From Sordaria brevicollis (Eukaryota; Ascomycota; Sordariomycetes; Sordariales; Sordariaceae): a stretch of 64,000 nt of DNA. A program made the translations under genes and the position numbers. The notes under the pieces were generated by a model. That model worked only from the letters and a program-made list of their open reading frames with translations, was not told where the DNA came from and ran no database searches. This document shows, in pieces, positions 63,230 to 64,000 of this stretch. Position 1 is the first letter of the stretch; the number at the start of each line of letters is the position of its first letter. The DNA lies in NCBI GenBank assembly GCA_033439795.1, contig JAUTDP010000001.1, forward strand, positions 4,030,001 to 4,094,000, read 5' to 3'.

Positions 63230-63968
63230 ATGTTTGCTCCCAGTCTGCTCGCCGTCGTCTCCCTCCTCTCTTGAGCTGTCCTCGCCGCTCCGGCTCCAGC
63301 TCCCGTTCCCGCCGCTAAGCTCACCGATAGGGATGGTGCACCCGTCCTCCTCAAGCGTGGCGAGGGTATTCACCTCATGAACTGCGATCCTAGCGCCACC
63401 TCCATCGGTTACATGTCTGCCGTCATTGTAAGACCCTTCCGGTCTTTCTTTATTTAGCGTCCATCCATCGAGAATTGTTTCTACTTGTTCTGTTGGGGAA
63501 CTCTTTACTTACTTGACCTCCAGTACTGCGCCAACGACAGCGACTGCAGCAACCCATCCTATGGCCATTCCAGCAACAACGTGTGCGTCATGAGCACCAG
63601 CAACTTCCATACCTGGGAGGGTAGTACCCAGTCTTGCACCTTTTCCACCGGTGTTACTTTCTCGTGGAATATTGGAAGGCAAGCTCAGAGTTCGCCTGAT
63701 TATAGTTATGTTGGGTGAGTTTTCTTTTCCTTGTATATTGTGCACTACTTCGTCTCTTCTCAAATTTATCTCAGAGATAAAAAACACACAGCAAGGAGAA
63801 CCAGTCCTGGAATATTGTAGGTTTGCTGATATGGGTACTGGCTGACTCTGATATGTCTACAGATCTGGTGCCAACAACTATCGCACGTTCGCCGGATACA
63901 AGGACGACAAACACTTGGGTGGCACTTACAATGGACACTACTGCCGGAGCATCTACTACTACATCTGA
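63230..63968 (+). pseudogene. Small secreted cysteine-containing protein, copy 2, with an in-frame TGA in the signal peptide
   Basis: Exons 63230-63427, 63524-63714 and 63863-63968 mirror the first copy in phase and position and would give 164 residues. Codon 15 is TGA (63272-63274), inside the signal peptide, where copy 1 has a glycine codon. The rest of the frame and all splice sites (GTAAGA, GTGAGT; CTCCAG, CTACAG) are intact. The mature part is close to copy 1 (Y-C-A-N-D-S-D-C, W-E-G-S-T-Q-S-C-T-F-S-T-G-V-T-F, F-A-G-Y-K-D-D-K-H-L-G) but ends Y-Y-Y-I and has six cysteines rather than seven. The K-R before G-E-G-I-H is kept. It is either a recent pseudogene, a gene with readthrough, or a sequencing or assembly error. 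Confidence 0.75.
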
Positions 63969-64000
63969 GTGAGTGTGGTGGTAGTATCGGTATCTGGCTC

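Overview
This window is nuclear DNA of a filamentous ascomycete, most likely Neurospora or a close Sordariales relative (inferred, no database search). Genes carry short introns (about 52-150 bp) with GT...AG ends and CTAAC/CTGAC-type branch sites. Two large blocks are extremely AT-rich, saturated with TpA and full of stop codons inside otherwise recognisable reverse transcriptase and integrase frames. That is the signature of repeat-induced point mutation (RIP).

Layout. 1-1305: ordinary-composition DNA without a recognisable gene. 1311-23522: a 22-kb 'Russian doll' of three LTR retrotransposons. A Ty1/copia element (A) contains a Ty3/gypsy chromovirus (B), which contains a second chromovirus (C). 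Each has LTR pairs of identical length (176, 204 and 261 bp) and exact 5-bp target duplications (GGGAG, CTCCT, AAACC). 24488-28290: one four-exon gene for a DUF3433-type multi-pass membrane protein. 28871-29690: an AIG2/gamma-glutamylcyclotransferase-like protein. 29691-33067: no gene seen. 33068-34336: a secreted AA11-type lytic polysaccharide monooxygenase with a Ser-Gly linker. 36024-47831: Tra1, the giant pseudokinase scaffold of SAGA and NuA4. 48356-53974: a fourth retrotransposon, a complete but RIP-killed copia element (D; 188-bp LTRs, duplication AGAGC). 54744-57185: acetoacetyl-CoA synthetase. 57555-59585 (minus strand): the APC/C subunit Cdc16/APC6. 61040-61747 and 63230-63968: a tandem pair of small secreted cysteine-containing proteins of unknown function, the second with an in-frame stop in its signal peptide.

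The host genes are unrelated housekeeping and secreted functions (transcription co-activation, cell cycle, ketone-body activation, polysaccharide oxidation) and show no operon-like logic. The most striking biology is the genome-defence record. Four elements were each inactivated by RIP, mutation fades within the LTRs so that their outer parts keep near-original sequence, and the nesting gives a relative insertion order. Element A also keeps a primer-binding site that looks complementary to the anticodon arm of initiator tRNA-Met. Element B carries about 1.5 kb of unexplained sequence after its chromodomain.
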